A stretch of 64,000 nt of DNA from Streptomyces canus (GCF_041435015.1 NZ_CP107989.1:7874001-7938000), one strand, 5' to 3'. Shown: positions 23,364 through 33,385, counted from the stretch's first letter. Numbers and translations: made by a program. Notes: generated by a model not told the origin, from the letters alone.

Positions 23364-24311
23364 ATGTTCAGACGCCGCACCGCCCTGCTGGTCCACCCCG
23401 CCCTCGACGACGACGCGCTGCACACGACGCTGACCGAACTCCGGCCCACCCCTCAGCTGCACGGCCTCGGCGCGGGTTCCAGCCGTCCGCTCTGGCAGCC
23501 GGTCGCCGACCTGCTGCGGGACACGGGGCGGGACTGGGATCGCCGGTGGCACCGGATGTCCGTACTGGCGGACGGGTTGCCGCCCGCGGTGTGCGAGCGG
23601 TGGATCACCGAACGGCCCGGTGACGGGGACGCGCTGGCGTTGTGGGCCTGTGTCCGGTGTGTACGGCGGGCCCCGGCCGACGGGTGGACCGCTGCCCGGG
23701 ACGCCGAGCGGGCGTGTCTGCGTGCCGCTGAGGTCTGCCCCGAGGATCCGACGCCCTGGCTGGCCCTCCTCGGCCTGATGCACTCCCTCGCCGTGCCGGC
23801 CCGGGACGCCGTGCCCGTCTGGACCGAGGCCGTGACCCGTGCCCCGTGGCACCGGGGCGCCTACCACCGGCTGCTGCGCTATCTGTCCCCGCGCGGACAC
23901 GGCTCGGTCGCCGACATGATGGACTTCGCCCGTCAGGGCGCCGCCCGCGCTCCGCACGGCTCGCCCGTCGCCCTGCTCCCCGTCGCGGCCCGCGTCGAAC
24001 TCGTCGCCCACCGGCAGCGGCAGACGTCGCTCGGGGCCGACAGTCACTGGAACGAACCCCTCGCCGGCGCCGAGATCGACTCGGCCCTGACCGACTGGTT
24101 CCACACCGCCGCGCCACCCCACGCCGAGGCGGTCGCCGACCTCAACATCCTGGCCTTCGCCCTCGTCCGCGCACACCGCCCGTCCGACACGGCACCCGTC
24201 TTCCGGCGGATCGGCCGCCGTATGACCCCGCATCCGTGGGAGCTCCTGCCCGAGCCGGAGCGCACGTTTCTCTACTGGCGGGACCGGGACCGGGGCCGTC
24301 CCGGCCGGTGA
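23364..24311 (+). CDS. Hypothetical protein, helical-repeat type
   Basis: 315 residues that I do not recognise. It is Ala/Arg/Trp-rich and mostly helical; pairs such as DAERACLRAAEVCPEDPTPW and RAPWHRGAYHRLLRYLSPRG (around 110-175) have the spacing of TPR-like repeats. No signal peptide or membrane span. It follows ybdD by 71 bases on the same strand but has its own weak ribosome site (GGGACCGAG), so membership in the cstA operon is uncertain. The gene is followed by unusual repeats. Confidence 0.7.
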   Translation: MFRRRTALLVHPALDDDALHTTLTELRPTPQLHGLGAGSSRPLWQPVADLLRDTGRDWDRRWHRMSVLADGLPPAVCERWITERPGDGDALALWACVRCVRRAPADGWTAARDAERACLRAAEVCPEDPTPWLALLGLMHSLAVPARDAVPVWTEAVTRAPWHRGAYHRLLRYLSPRGHGSVADMMDFARQGAARAPHGSPVALLPVAARVELVAHRQRQTSLGADSHWNEPLAGAEIDSALTDWFHTAAPPHAEAVADLNILAFALVRAHRPSDTAPVFRRIGRRMTPHPWELLPEPERTFLYWRDRDRGRPGR

Positions 24312-24959
24312 GGCGGAGACTGCGGTTGGTGCGTCGGGGGCGGGGCGACGGGCGTGAGGCCGACCGACGGCCACTCTGTGGTCGGCGGTCCGGGGCCCGG
24401 GGCTGGGGGGCACCGTGGTCGGCGATCTGGGGGTGGGCCGGGGCTTCACGTGGTGGCCGGCGTTGTGGGGTCGGGGCGGTGGGTCACGTCGCGGGGGCCG
24501 GGCAGGCGGCATCGTGGCCGGTGCTGTGGGGGTGGGCGGATGCGTCACGCCGCGGCCGATGCGTCGCCTGCGACTGACGTGGGGCCGGGCCGATGAGGCA
24601 GACCCTGCGGCCGATGTCGAGGCCGGGGCGATGGGGCGCACCCGGCCGGTGTGCCGAGACCGGGCCGACTGGGCACGGCGTGGTCGGCGGTCCGGCGTAC
24701 CGGGCTGGTGGCATCGTGGTCGGGCTTGTGGGGGTGGGCCGGGGCATCACGTGATGGCCGGCGCTGTGGGGTCGGGGCGGTGCATCACACCGCGGTCGGC
24801 GCCGTGCGATGGGCCGGTGCGTCACCTGCGACTGACGTGGGGCCGGGTCGGCCGACCACACTGCGACTGACGTGGGACCGGGCCGGCCGACCACACTGCG
24901 ACTGACGTGGGACCGGGTCGGCCGACCACACTGCGGTCGGCGTGGGGCCGGGCCGGTTG
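24312..24959. other. Non-coding, repeat-rich region
   Basis: 648 bases with no credible gene. Imperfect duplications are visible. A stretch at about 24415-24590 recurs at about 24717-24846, with shared blocks GTGGGGGTGGGC, TCACGTG, GGCCGGCG and GTGGGGTCGGGGCGGTG, and the motif TGCGACTGACGTGGGGCCGG ends both copies. The second copy then runs into a 35-base tandem array. Confidence 0.7.
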
Positions 24960-24965
24960 TCACAC
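24827..24965 (+). repeat. 35-base tandem repeat array
   Basis: Three near-identical 35-base units start at 24827, 24862 and 24897, each opening TGCGACTGACGTGGG and ending GGCCGACCACAC. A degenerate fourth (24932-24965) reaches the stop codon of the SURF1 gene. Units differ by one to two bases. There are no intervening unique spacers, so it is not a CRISPR. Confidence 0.85.
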
Positions 24966-25757
24966 CGCGGCCGGTTCCGCCTTCGTCGTGCTGTCCTGAT
25001 CCGCCTTCTCCCGGCGGTCGCGCAGTTCCCGCCGCACCAGGACCACCCAGCCGATCGGCACGCCGATGGAGAACAGCCACCACTGGATGGCATAGGCGTA
25101 GTTCAGCGCGGCGTCCTCCTTGCCGGGGTTGCCGCCCATCAGTTCCGGGCTGTCGCCCTTCGGCTCGGGTGCCGTCTGGGCGATGTAGCCGCCGAGCACC
25201 GTGGCGCCCAGCCGCTCGGCCTCCTGCTCGCTGTTGATCAGCATGACCTGCCGGTCGGGCAGCCCCTCGAGGTTCTTGATGCCGCTCGCCGCGGTCGTCT
25301 CGTCGGGCATCAGCCGCCCCGTGACGGTGATCTCACCCTTCGGGGGAGCGGGGATCTTCGGGAACGCGGTCTGGGTCGGCCCGTCCGAGGGGATCCACCC
25401 CCGGTTGACCAGCAGCACCTTGCCGTCGTCCAGGACGAAGGGGGTCAGGACGTGGTACCCGACCTCGTCGTCGGAGTTGGTGCGGCGCCGGACCACGACC
25501 TCGTCGTCCGTGTCGAAGTGCCCCTTCGCGGTCACGCTGCGATACCGGTCGTGGGTGGTGACGATGTGTCCGGGCGAGGTCATCCGCTCCACGGGCACCG
25601 GCTTCGCCGACATCGCGTCGGAGACCAGCTGGTTGCGGGCGGTGCGCTCCTCGTAACGGTGCATCTGCCAGATGCCCAGCCTGATCATCGTGGGGATGAG
25701 GAGCAGGGCGACCAGCGTGAGGATCACCCACTGCCGGGACAACAGGAAGCGGTACAC
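24960..25757 (-). CDS. SURF1-family cytochrome oxidase assembly protein
   Basis: 265 residues with the SURF1 layout: an N-terminal span (about 10-30, WVILTLVALLLIPTMIRLGI) followed by GIWQMHRYEER; an outer domain with LLVNRGWIPSDG (the family's VNRGW motif, near 120), EITVTGRL and LINSEQEAERLG; and a second span near 225-245 preceded by NYAYAIQWWLFSIGVPIGW. SURF1 helps insert haem a into cytochrome oxidase subunit I. I take the GTG at 25757 (VYRFLLSRQW); a TTG 15 bases upstream is possible. The tail DRREKADQDSTTKAEPAAV lies next to the repeat array. Confidence 0.9.
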   Translation of the reverse strand: MYRFLLSRQWVILTLVALLLIPTMIRLGIWQMHRYEERTARNQLVSDAMSAKPVPVERMTSPGHIVTTHDRYRSVTAKGHFDTDDEVVVRRRTNSDDEVGYHVLTPFVLDDGKVLLVNRGWIPSDGPTQTAFPKIPAPPKGEITVTGRLMPDETTAASGIKNLEGLPDRQVMLINSEQEAERLGATVLGGYIAQTAPEPKGDSPELMGGNPGKEDAALNYAYAIQWWLFSIGVPIGWVVLVRRELRDRREKADQDSTTKAEPAAV

Positions 25758-25805
25758 CCCACGACCGTACAACTCGGACCGCGGGGTGTTCGCACAGGGG
25801 TGTGG

Positions 25806-26039
25806 TCAGACCCGGTCGACGATGCCCACCCTTCCCTCCGCGCGAGCGCAGTGCGCACCGCAGAACCAGTGGCCCTCGACCTCCACACCCTGCCCGATGA
25901 TCTGCACACGACAGTGCTCGCAGATCGGTGCCATCCGGTGGATCGCACAGGAGAAGCAGTCGAAGACATGCACCGCACCCTGCGCGTGCACCTCGAAGGT
26001 CATGCCGTAGTTATTGCCGCAAACTTCGCAAGTCGCCAT
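25806..26039 (-). CDS. Small zinc-ribbon protein with four Cys pairs
   Basis: 77 residues starting MATCEVCGNNYG. Cys pairs CEVC, CFSC, CEHC and CGAHC, with His residues nearby (HWFCGAHC, AIHRM), can hold two zinc ions in treble-clef or rubredoxin-like knuckles. I recall unnamed streptomycete homologues; the function is unknown. It lies 48 bases upstream of the SURF1 gene on the same strand. The ATG at 26039 was preferred over a 41-codon Arg-rich extension. Confidence 0.85.
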   Translation of the reverse strand: MATCEVCGNNYGMTFEVHAQGAVHVFDCFSCAIHRMAPICEHCRVQIIGQGVEVEGHWFCGAHCARAEGRVGIVDRV

Positions 26040-26136
26040 GCGCCACAGGGTGGGCCGTCGGCGCCGTGCGGACGAGTCGGCGCGGGGCGAGTCGTACGGC
26101 AAATCACCCGTCCGTACGGTCCTGGCTTCCGTACGG

Positions 26137-27120
26137 TCATCCCTCCGACGCCGGCTCCACATCCCTGAGGAGCTGCCCGAAGGCCGCCTCGTCGACGACC
26201 GGTGTGCCGAACTGCCGGGCCTTGACCACCTTGGACGTGCCCGAGTCCGGGTCGTTCGTGACGAGCAGACTGGTCAGCCGGGACACGCTGGTGGCGACAT
26301 GCAGCCCAGCCTCGACCGCCCGGTCCTCCAGGAGGTCGCGCTCGATCGAGGTGTCCCCGGAGAACGCGATCCGCATGCCCTGCTTGAGCGGCTTGCCGTC
26401 CTCGTAGCGCCCCGGGTTGGGGTAGGGGCACGCGGGCCGCTTGCGCGCGGGCCGCCAACTCGTCGGCCGATAACTGCCGTAGCCCGCCGACTGCCTGGGC
26501 ACCGCCCGGTCCGTCCACTCGGTCAGCGGCCGGCACTCGTGCAGGGGCAGCCGCACGCTTCGAGCGGCCGCCGCCCGCAGACTCGGCCGGAACGCCTCCG
26601 CGAGCACGCGCGCGTCGTCGAGCGCATGGTGCGCCCGCTGCTGTACGACGCCGAAGTGCGCCGCCAGCGACTCCAGCTTGTGGTTGGGCAGCGGCAGCCC
26701 CAGCTCCTTGGACAGGACGATGGTGCACAGTCGCTGACTCACCGGCGGCACCCGTCCCGCGCGCGCGTACTCGCGGGCGATCATCTGCCAGTCGAAGACG
26801 GCGTTGTGTGCGACGAGCACGCGACCGTCGAGACGGGCCGAGAACTCGTCGGCGATGTCCTGGAAGAGCGGCGCGCCGTCGAGTGCCTCGCTCGTCAGCC
26901 CGTGGATCCACACCGGGCCGGGATCGCGCTCCGGATTGACCAGCGTGTACCAGTGGTCCTCGACCTCGCCGCGCGCGTCCAGCCGGTAGACGGCGGCGGA
27001 GATTATCCGGTCGTCCCGGGCCAGGCCGGTGGTCTCCACGTCGACGACGGCGTATCCCTGCGGATACACGGCCGGCCACGTTGTGGGGGAGGACGCTGCG
27101 GTCGTCTGGTCTTCGAGCAT
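26137..27120 (-). CDS. DEDDh exonuclease fused to a BRCT domain
   Basis: 327 residues. N-terminal 3'-5' exonuclease of the DnaQ type (about 20-190) with all acidic ligands: AVVDVETTG (Asp, Glu), VLVAHNAVFDWQM (Asp) and HHALDDARVLAE (His, Asp, making it DEDDh). A basic linker with CPYPNPGRYEDGKPL leads to a C-terminal BRCT domain (about 245-320: GMRIAFSGDTSIERDLLE, SRLTSLLVTNDPDSGTSK). BRCT plus exonuclease suggests work at DNA breaks or replication forks (inference). Divergent from the VIT gene. Confidence 0.88.
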   Translation of the reverse strand: MLEDQTTAASSPTTWPAVYPQGYAVVDVETTGLARDDRIISAAVYRLDARGEVEDHWYTLVNPERDPGPVWIHGLTSEALDGAPLFQDIADEFSARLDGRVLVAHNAVFDWQMIAREYARAGRVPPVSQRLCTIVLSKELGLPLPNHKLESLAAHFGVVQQRAHHALDDARVLAEAFRPSLRAAAARSVRLPLHECRPLTEWTDRAVPRQSAGYGSYRPTSWRPARKRPACPYPNPGRYEDGKPLKQGMRIAFSGDTSIERDLLEDRAVEAGLHVATSVSRLTSLLVTNDPDSGTSKVVKARQFGTPVVDEAAFGQLLRDVEPASEG

Positions 27121-27208
27121 GGTCCATGAGGATACGGGCCGCGACTGACAGTCCCTCACGGCGGCGTCGGTGCCCCGCTCGCGACGACCGGGGTGCCATC
27201 CTCCGGGG

Positions 27209-27922
27209 ATGACCGAACCGACGCACGACGAGACCCATGGCGGCGCGCTCGGCGCCCGCCTCAACTGGCTGCGCGCGGCCGTCCTGGGCGCCAACGACGG
27301 CATCGTCTCCACGGCGGGGCTGGTCGTCGGCGTGGCCGGCGCGACGAGCGACCGCGCGGCGTTGCTGACGGCGGGTCTGGCGGGCCTGCTGGCCGGCTCG
27401 ATGTCCATGGCGGCCGGGGAGTACGTGTCCGTGTCGACCCAGCGCGACTCGGAGATGGCCGCGCTGGCCGTGGAGAAGAGGGAGTTGAGGGAACAGCCGG
27501 AGGCGGAGCTGGAGGAGTTGACGGATCTTCTGGAGGAACGGGGGCTGTCGCGCGACGTGGCCCGTGAGGCGGCGGAACAACTGACGGAACGTGACGCACT
27601 GCGGGCTCACGCGCGCGTGGAGCTCGGCATCGACCCGGACGAACTGACGAACCCCTGGCATGCGGCCTGGGCGAGCTTCCTGGCGTTCACGGCGGGGGCG
27701 TTGCTGCCCCTGCTCGCCATCGTGCTGCCACCGTCGGGGTGGCGGGTACCGGTGACGGTGCTGTCGGTGGTGGCGGCGCTGGTGCTGACCGGCTGGAGCA
27801 GCGCACGGCTGGGGGCGGCGGCTCCTGGACGAGCGGTGCTGCGGAACGTGGGGGGTGGGGTGTTGGCGATGGGGGTTACCTACGGGGTGGGGGTGTTGCT
27901 GGGGGCGGCGGGGGTCAGTTGA
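27209..27922 (+). CDS. VIT-family Fe/Mn membrane transporter
   Basis: 237 residues with the VIT1/CCC1 layout: LRAAVLGANDGIVSTAGLVV (residues ~20-39) gives span 1, then AGLLAGSMSMAAGEYVSV, and a charged cytoplasmic metal-binding helix hairpin rich in Glu (about 80-135, including EKRELREQPEAELEEL). Three C-terminal spans follow. Bacterial relatives move Fe(II) or Mn(II) out of the cytoplasm. Start at ATG 27209; the ribosome site is weak. Presumably monocistronic. Confidence 0.9.
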   Translation: MTEPTHDETHGGALGARLNWLRAAVLGANDGIVSTAGLVVGVAGATSDRAALLTAGLAGLLAGSMSMAAGEYVSVSTQRDSEMAALAVEKRELREQPEAELEELTDLLEERGLSRDVAREAAEQLTERDALRAHARVELGIDPDELTNPWHAAWASFLAFTAGALLPLLAIVLPPSGWRVPVTVLSVVAALVLTGWSSARLGAAAPGRAVLRNVGGGVLAMGVTYGVGVLLGAAGVS

Positions 27923-28264
27923 CGTAGAGGCGGTCGTCCCGGTCCGCGCACCAACGCCCGCCCGTCGGCGAGGAGTTCCTCCCCCCGGCCGTCGGGGGCG
28001 CACAGCCGCACCTCCGGTGACCGGCAGGCGTAGCAGGAAGGGCGTGCACCGGTTCCAGCCTGCGGGTGCTCCCGTAACCGATACGCCGGCCGCCCGGCAT
28101 CCAGAATCCGCCGCGAACAACCGCTCGGCGTCCTGCCTCCGCAGCGTAAGACCGCCCACGGACACCCCTTGGTGGAGATCGCCAAGAAGCAAGCGCGTAC
28201 CACCGGTAATACTTGTGGGTAACAACGTCTGGCGGCGCGCGACCGGCGGTTCTACGGTGCAGGC
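27923..28264. other. Intergenic region with possible decayed minus-strand gene
   Basis: 342 bases. On the minus strand gene-like peptide pieces appear in successive frames: LTLRRQDAERLFAADSG (about 28110-28160), then REHPQAGTGARPSCYACRSP and VRLCAPDGRGEELLADGR (about 27990-28075), then RWCADRDDRLYVN with a stop at 27917. Joined by frameshifts they would make one small protein of roughly 80 residues. I cannot name it. The 3' end adjoins the VIT stop. The right end holds the promoter of the hydroxylase gene. Confidence 0.3.
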
Positions 28265-29127
<863 letters not shown>

Positions 29128-29131
<4 letters not shown>

Positions 29132-29829
29132 GAATCCCGAGCGCCCGCGGGACCCACCGCACCCGCCGCGCACTCCTCACGGTCCTCGTTCTCGCCGCCG
29201 CCGTCGACCTCACCTCCCTGGCCACCGGCTTCGCTCCCGGGCACGCCGTCGCCAAGCCCCTTCTGATGCCCCTCCTGGCCGCGTACTCCGTCGCGTCCGC
29301 GGCGCCCCGGCTCCTGGTCGCCGCCCTCCTGTGCGGCTGGGGCGGCGACGTCCTGCTGCTGTCCGACGCCGACCTCGCCTTCCTCGCGGGCATGGCCTCC
29401 TTCGCGGCGGGCCACGTCTGCTACCTCGCGCTCTTCCAGGCGTACGGCAGCCCACGCGCGCGTGTCGGCCTCCTCGCACCCGCCTACGCCACCGCGCTCG
29501 TCGTCACCGTCGTGGCCCTGTGGCCGGACCTGCCCGCCGGACTGCGCGTGCCCGTCGCCGGCTACAGCGTTCTGCTCACGACCATGGCGTGCGCGTCGGC
29601 CGTGCGGTTCGGGGCGCTCACCGGAGTCGGCGGCGCGCTCTTCCTCCTCTCGGACACCCTCATCGCGACCGGCGTCGCCGACTGGCCCCAGCTTCCACGG
29701 CCCGAGTTCTGGATCATGCTCACGTACATCGCCGCGCAGTTCCTGCTGGCCAGTGGCACACTTCGAGCCCTCGAAGCGCGCCCGGGACCGCTGGCGACGT
29801 ACGGTGAGGTGCGCTCGACCACCCCCTGA
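29128..29829 (+). CDS. YhhN/TMEM86 family lysoplasmalogenase-like protein
   Basis: 233 residues, about eight short membrane spans. Family blocks: AKPLLMPLLAAY (about 43-54), LLCGWGGDVLLLS (about 68-80, containing the conserved Asp), AGHVCYLALF and GGALFLLSDTLIA (second conserved Asp, about 175). Characterised relatives hydrolyse the vinyl-ether bond of lysoplasmalogens. GTG start overlaps the preceding hydroxylase stop by four bases, so the two products are made together. Confidence 0.88.
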
Positions 29830-29865
29830 GCGCCGTCACGACCTCGCACGAGAAGGATCCTCGCC

Positions 29866-30909
29866 ATGCGCGCCACCACCATCCACGCCCCGTACGACAT
29901 GCGCGTGGAGGACGTGCCCGAGCCGGTGGTGCAGCTGCCCACCGACGCCGTGCTCCGGGTGCTGCGCGCCTGCATCTGCGGCAGCGACCTGTGGGCCTAC
30001 CGCGGCGAGGCGGCCCGGCAGCCGGGTCAGCGGATCGGCCACGAGTTCCTCGGCATCGTGGAGGAGACCGGCTCCGAGGTCGGTACCGTCAGCCGCGGTG
30101 ACCTCGTCGTCGCGCCCTTCATGTGGTCCGACGGCGTCTGCGACTACTGCCGCGAGGGCCTGACCACCTCCTGCGAGCACGGCGGATTCTGGGGTTCCGT
30201 CGGCTACGACGGCGGCCAGGGCGAGGCCGTGCGCGTCCCCTTCGCCGACGGCACCCTCGTACCGCTGCCCAAGGAGGCGGCTTCCGACGACCGCCTGCTG
30301 TCCTCCCTGCTGACTCTCTCCGACGTCCTGGGCACCGGTCACCACGCGGCCCTCGGCGCCGGAGCCCGCCCGGGCGCCACGGTCGCCGTCGTCGGCGACG
30401 GAGCCGTCGGCCTGTGCGCGGTGCTCGCGGCCAAGCGGCTCGGCGCCGAACGGATCATCGCCCTGGGGCGTCACCAGGTCCGCACCGACATCGCGCGCCG
30501 CTTCGGTGCCACCGACGTCGTCGCCGAACGCGGGGACGCGGCCCTCGAGGCCGTCCGCGAACTCACCCGCGGCCAGGGCGCGCACGCCGTCGTCGAGGCC
30601 GTCGGCACCGAACAGTCCATGCGTACGGCGGTCGGCATCACCCGCGACGGCGGTGCCATCGGCTTCGTCGGTGTGCCGCACGGCAGCGGCACCGGCGTCG
30701 ACCTCGGCGTCATGTTCGACCGGAACATCGCCCTGCGCGGCGGGGTCGCGCCCGTCCGTGCCTACATCTCCGAGCTGCTCCCCGACGTCCTGGACGGCAC
30801 CGTCGACGCGTCACCCGTCTTCGACATGACCGTCGACCTGGAGGGCGTCCCCGCCGGCTACAAGGCGATGGACGAGCGCACCGCCCTCAAGGTACTCGTC
30901 ACCAACTAG
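29866..30909 (+). CDS. Zinc-dependent alcohol dehydrogenase family protein
   Basis: 347-residue medium-chain dehydrogenase. Catalytic zinc region CICGSDLWAYRG (Cys) and GHEFLGIVEE (His, Glu). The structural zinc lobe DGVCDYCREGLTTSC has three clear Cys; the fourth is not obvious. Rossmann motif VAVVGDGAVGLCAVLAAK (about 170-187) with AERIIALGRHQVR after it, where Arg/His rather than Asp suggests NADP(H) preference (inference). ATG at 29866 with GAAGGAT upstream. It stands 36 bases after the YhhN-like gene and may be cotranscribed. Confidence 0.88.
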   Translation: MRATTIHAPYDMRVEDVPEPVVQLPTDAVLRVLRACICGSDLWAYRGEAARQPGQRIGHEFLGIVEETGSEVGTVSRGDLVVAPFMWSDGVCDYCREGLTTSCEHGGFWGSVGYDGGQGEAVRVPFADGTLVPLPKEAASDDRLLSSLLTLSDVLGTGHHAALGAGARPGATVAVVGDGAVGLCAVLAAKRLGAERIIALGRHQVRTDIARRFGATDVVAERGDAALEAVRELTRGQGAHAVVEAVGTEQSMRTAVGITRDGGAIGFVGVPHGSGTGVDLGVMFDRNIALRGGVAPVRAYISELLPDVLDGTVDASPVFDMTVDLEGVPAGYKAMDERTALKVLVTN

Positions 30910-30927
30910 CGCTCACCGAGCGGCATT

Positions 30928-31935
30928 TCACCAGCGGATCGGCAGCGGCAGCGCCGTCAGCAGCCCGGACACCACGACCACGAGTCCCAGGGCGACGACC
31001 TCCGCGCGTGCGGGTGCGCAGGCGGTCAGCGATGCGGGGGCGCGGTGCAGCCGGATCCGCGCCCACAGGGCGAGAGCGGCGACGACGGCCACGAGGAGCA
31101 CCTTGGCGAGCAGCGTGCGCCCGTAGGCCGTGTCCGTCAGCTGCTCCAGAATCGTGCCGGGCGGCATCCGGCGCAGCGAACTCCACACGCCGGTCGCGGT
31201 GATGGCGGCGAGCAGAACGGCCGCCACACGCGCGTAGAGCGAGAGCAGCGCCGCGCCCGGCCCCGCGGGACCCCAGCGGCGCAGCGTCCGCAGCACCCGC
31301 AGCAGTCCGCCCGCCCACAGCGCCGCGCACGTCAGATGAACCAGCGTCAGTCCGGAGCCGGTCAGCGGACTGTGCTGGGTCGGGGGATGCGCGCGCAGGG
31401 CCTCGGCCACCACCACGGCCGCCAGCGGCCACAGTTGGGTGGCCGGGCGGCCCGAACGGGCGCACAGGCCGGCCACCAGGAACGCGTTGACCTCCAGGAG
31501 CGCCAACTTGCCGTCCCGCGACTCGTACAGACCGCCGACATTGATCTCGGAAAAGCTGTGCGGCACCAGATTGCCGGTCGCCACGACCGACGCCAGACCC
31601 AGCGCGGCGAGGAAACCGGCGGCGGCCGCGTAAGGGGCCCAGGAGCGCGGCACGTGCGGCGGGGCATCGGGCACGGAACGGGCCAGCAGGCCCACGAACA
31701 GCTCGCCCAGCGGCACACACAGCGCCGCGAACAGCACCGCCCGCAACAGGGCCACCCCGCCGGTCCCGGGTGCGGCGGCCTCCCCGGTGCCGTGCAGTGC
31801 GACGGACGGCCCGAACAGCGGTATCGCCACGGCCAGTACCGCCAGGACAAGGACGGCGACCGCCCGGCCGGTGCCGGGACGCCGGGTGGGGCCGCCCGCG
31901 TCGGTCGCCTCGGAGGTGGGTCTTATCAAGGTCAC
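30928..31935 (-). CDS. CopD-family copper resistance membrane protein
   Basis: 335 residues, about eight spans. The CopD domain covers the C-terminal half: LVHLTCAALWAGGLLRVLRT (about 195-214), RVAAVLLAAITATGVW, LLAKVLLVAVVAALALW. The N-terminal half carries further spans and PHSFSEINVGGLYESRDG outside. It is probably involved in copper import or handling; no CopC is fused or adjacent. I chose the GTG at 31935 (VTLIRPTS) although its GAGGGG is very close to the start; no better start is visible. Confidence 0.8.
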   Translation of the reverse strand: MTLIRPTSEATDAGGPTRRPGTGRAVAVLVLAVLAVAIPLFGPSVALHGTGEAAAPGTGGVALLRAVLFAALCVPLGELFVGLLARSVPDAPPHVPRSWAPYAAAAGFLAALGLASVVATGNLVPHSFSEINVGGLYESRDGKLALLEVNAFLVAGLCARSGRPATQLWPLAAVVVAEALRAHPPTQHSPLTGSGLTLVHLTCAALWAGGLLRVLRTLRRWGPAGPGAALLSLYARVAAVLLAAITATGVWSSLRRMPPGTILEQLTDTAYGRTLLAKVLLVAVVAALALWARIRLHRAPASLTACAPARAEVVALGLVVVVSGLLTALPLPIRW

Positions 31936-32046
31936 CCCTCGATCTTGACCACAACGGACAGAACCGGGCAACTGCAGTGAAACAAGTGGTGGTAAGGCAT
32001 TCCACCCATAGGTACGTTGCCGGTGCCACGGTCGGTTCCGGCCCGC

Positions 32047-33369
32047 TCAGCGCAGGCGTGCGGCGTCCGTGCCCCACGGCACCGGCGGCCGTGCCCAGTC
32101 CCTCGGGCCGCCCTCGAAGGAGACCGGTGAGAGGGCGTATCGCAGCCGCCCGAGCGCGCTGTCCGTCTCCGCCAACCAGGGCTCAGGGCCGTCGTACGGC
32201 TCACTCACGACGTCGCCCGCCGCCGTGCCGTCCAGGCCGTCGGTCAGCCACTGGGCCGTCCGTGCCAGCGCCAGCCGCACGAACCGGCTCCCGCCCTCGT
32301 ACGACTGCTCGGTCAGCGCCCGCAGCACGGCAGCCGCCAGCAGATAGCCCGTCCCGTGGTCGAGGGCCTGCGCGGGCAGCGCGCCCGGCCGATCCGGTGA
32401 ACCCTCCAGCACCGCGATCCCGGTGGCCGCCTGGACGAGGCTGTCGAAGCCTCGCCGTTCGCGCCACGGCCCGTATCCGCCCCACGCCGACAACTGCGCC
32501 ACGACCACCCCGGGCCGCCGCTCCGCCAGCGCTTCGGGTGACAGCCCGAACCGGTCCAGCGCGCCCGGCCGGTATCCGGTGACGACCACGTCCGCCACCG
32601 CGAGCAGCTCCTCGAATGTCTGCCGGTCGGCGGCCAGGTCGAGCGTCGCCGACCGCTTCCCGAAACCGGTGTCGGCGTGCTGGTCCGGCAGTTCGGGCAG
32701 GTGGGGCGCGTCCAGGCGCAGGACGTCCGCGCCGAGCAGGGCGAGGGTGCGGGTGGCGACCGGTCCCGCGAGGACCCGCGTCAGGTCCAGGACACGCAGG
32801 CCGGCGGCCGGCCGCAGGGGAGAGGTGCCGACCGGCGCGAACGCACGCACGCGTGCCGTGTCCAGCCGCCCCCGCTCGACCAGCGGCCGTTTCGCCACCT
32901 CGGCCGCCTGAGGGTGCACGGCCCACTCCTCGGGAGAGCGCAGGGCGACGGCGAGACCCCCGGCCGCGTACACGGCGTCCTCGACGTCCAGGGCGGACCG
33001 CTCGGCCAGCGCCGCCTCCACGGCCACCGGGTCCTCCGGCGCACCCAGCGCCCGGAGCAGCCGCGCGCGGTGGTGCGGATAGTTCGCGTGCGTGCGGACC
33101 CACCCGTCCGCCGTTCGCCAGAACCGGGACAGCGGCGCGAAGTTGACCGGCGCGCGACCATTGATCAACAGATGACGCTCGCTCAGGAAAGCGGTGGCGA
33201 CCGCCCCGTCGTCCACCCGCACCGTCGGTGCTTCGGCGAGCCCGGCCCGCAGTGCCCCCAGTTCGGCGGCGGCCAGCGCGCACTCGCCGACACAAGTCCG
33301 CGCCAGCTGCTGTGCGGGAAGGCGCCCCTGAAGAGCACCCTCCCGCACCACAAACTTGATTCCCGTCAT
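32047..33369 (-). CDS. Family III (CaiB/BaiF) CoA-transferase
   Basis: 440 residues of the formyl-CoA-transferase/carnitine-CoA-transferase fold: PAAGLRVLDLTRVLAGPVAT (about 195-214), LGADVLRLDAPHLPELPDQH, FGKRSATLDLA and AWGGYGPWRERRGFDSLVQA are family blocks. The N-terminal ~190 residues are a less conserved part containing APVNFAPLSRFWRTADGWVR. The expected catalytic Asp lies in the YRPGALDRFGL or HGTGYL neighbourhood but I cannot fix it. The substrate is unknown. The ATG at 33369 follows a palindrome that is probably a repressor site. Confidence 0.85.
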   Translation of the reverse strand: MTGIKFVVREGALQGRLPAQQLARTCVGECALAAAELGALRAGLAEAPTVRVDDGAVATAFLSERHLLINGRAPVNFAPLSRFWRTADGWVRTHANYPHHRARLLRALGAPEDPVAVEAALAERSALDVEDAVYAAGGLAVALRSPEEWAVHPQAAEVAKRPLVERGRLDTARVRAFAPVGTSPLRPAAGLRVLDLTRVLAGPVATRTLALLGADVLRLDAPHLPELPDQHADTGFGKRSATLDLAADRQTFEELLAVADVVVTGYRPGALDRFGLSPEALAERRPGVVVAQLSAWGGYGPWRERRGFDSLVQAATGIAVLEGSPDRPGALPAQALDHGTGYLLAAAVLRALTEQSYEGGSRFVRLALARTAQWLTDGLDGTAAGDVVSEPYDGPEPWLAETDSALGRLRYALSPVSFEGGPRDWARPPVPWGTDAARLR

Positions 33370-33370
33370 G

Positions 33371-33385
33371 ACTGCACTATGCAGT
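33371..33385. promoter_or_regulatory. Palindromic operator at the CoA-transferase start
   Basis: ACTGCA-CTA-TGCAGT is a perfect 6-base inverted repeat one base before the ATG. A second, weaker one, ATTGA-CGCAA-TCAAT, follows at 33386-33400. The promoter must overlap them, so a TetR- or GntR-type repressor is likely and the mRNA leader very short (inference). Confidence 0.5.

Noticed and set aside
20999..23449. 816-codon minus-strand open frame opposite cstA
   Set aside because: It is the His/Asp/Arg-rich mirror of the cstA coding sequence.
24827..24965. CRISPR array
   Set aside because: The 35-base units abut each other with no unique spacers and no cas genes are near.
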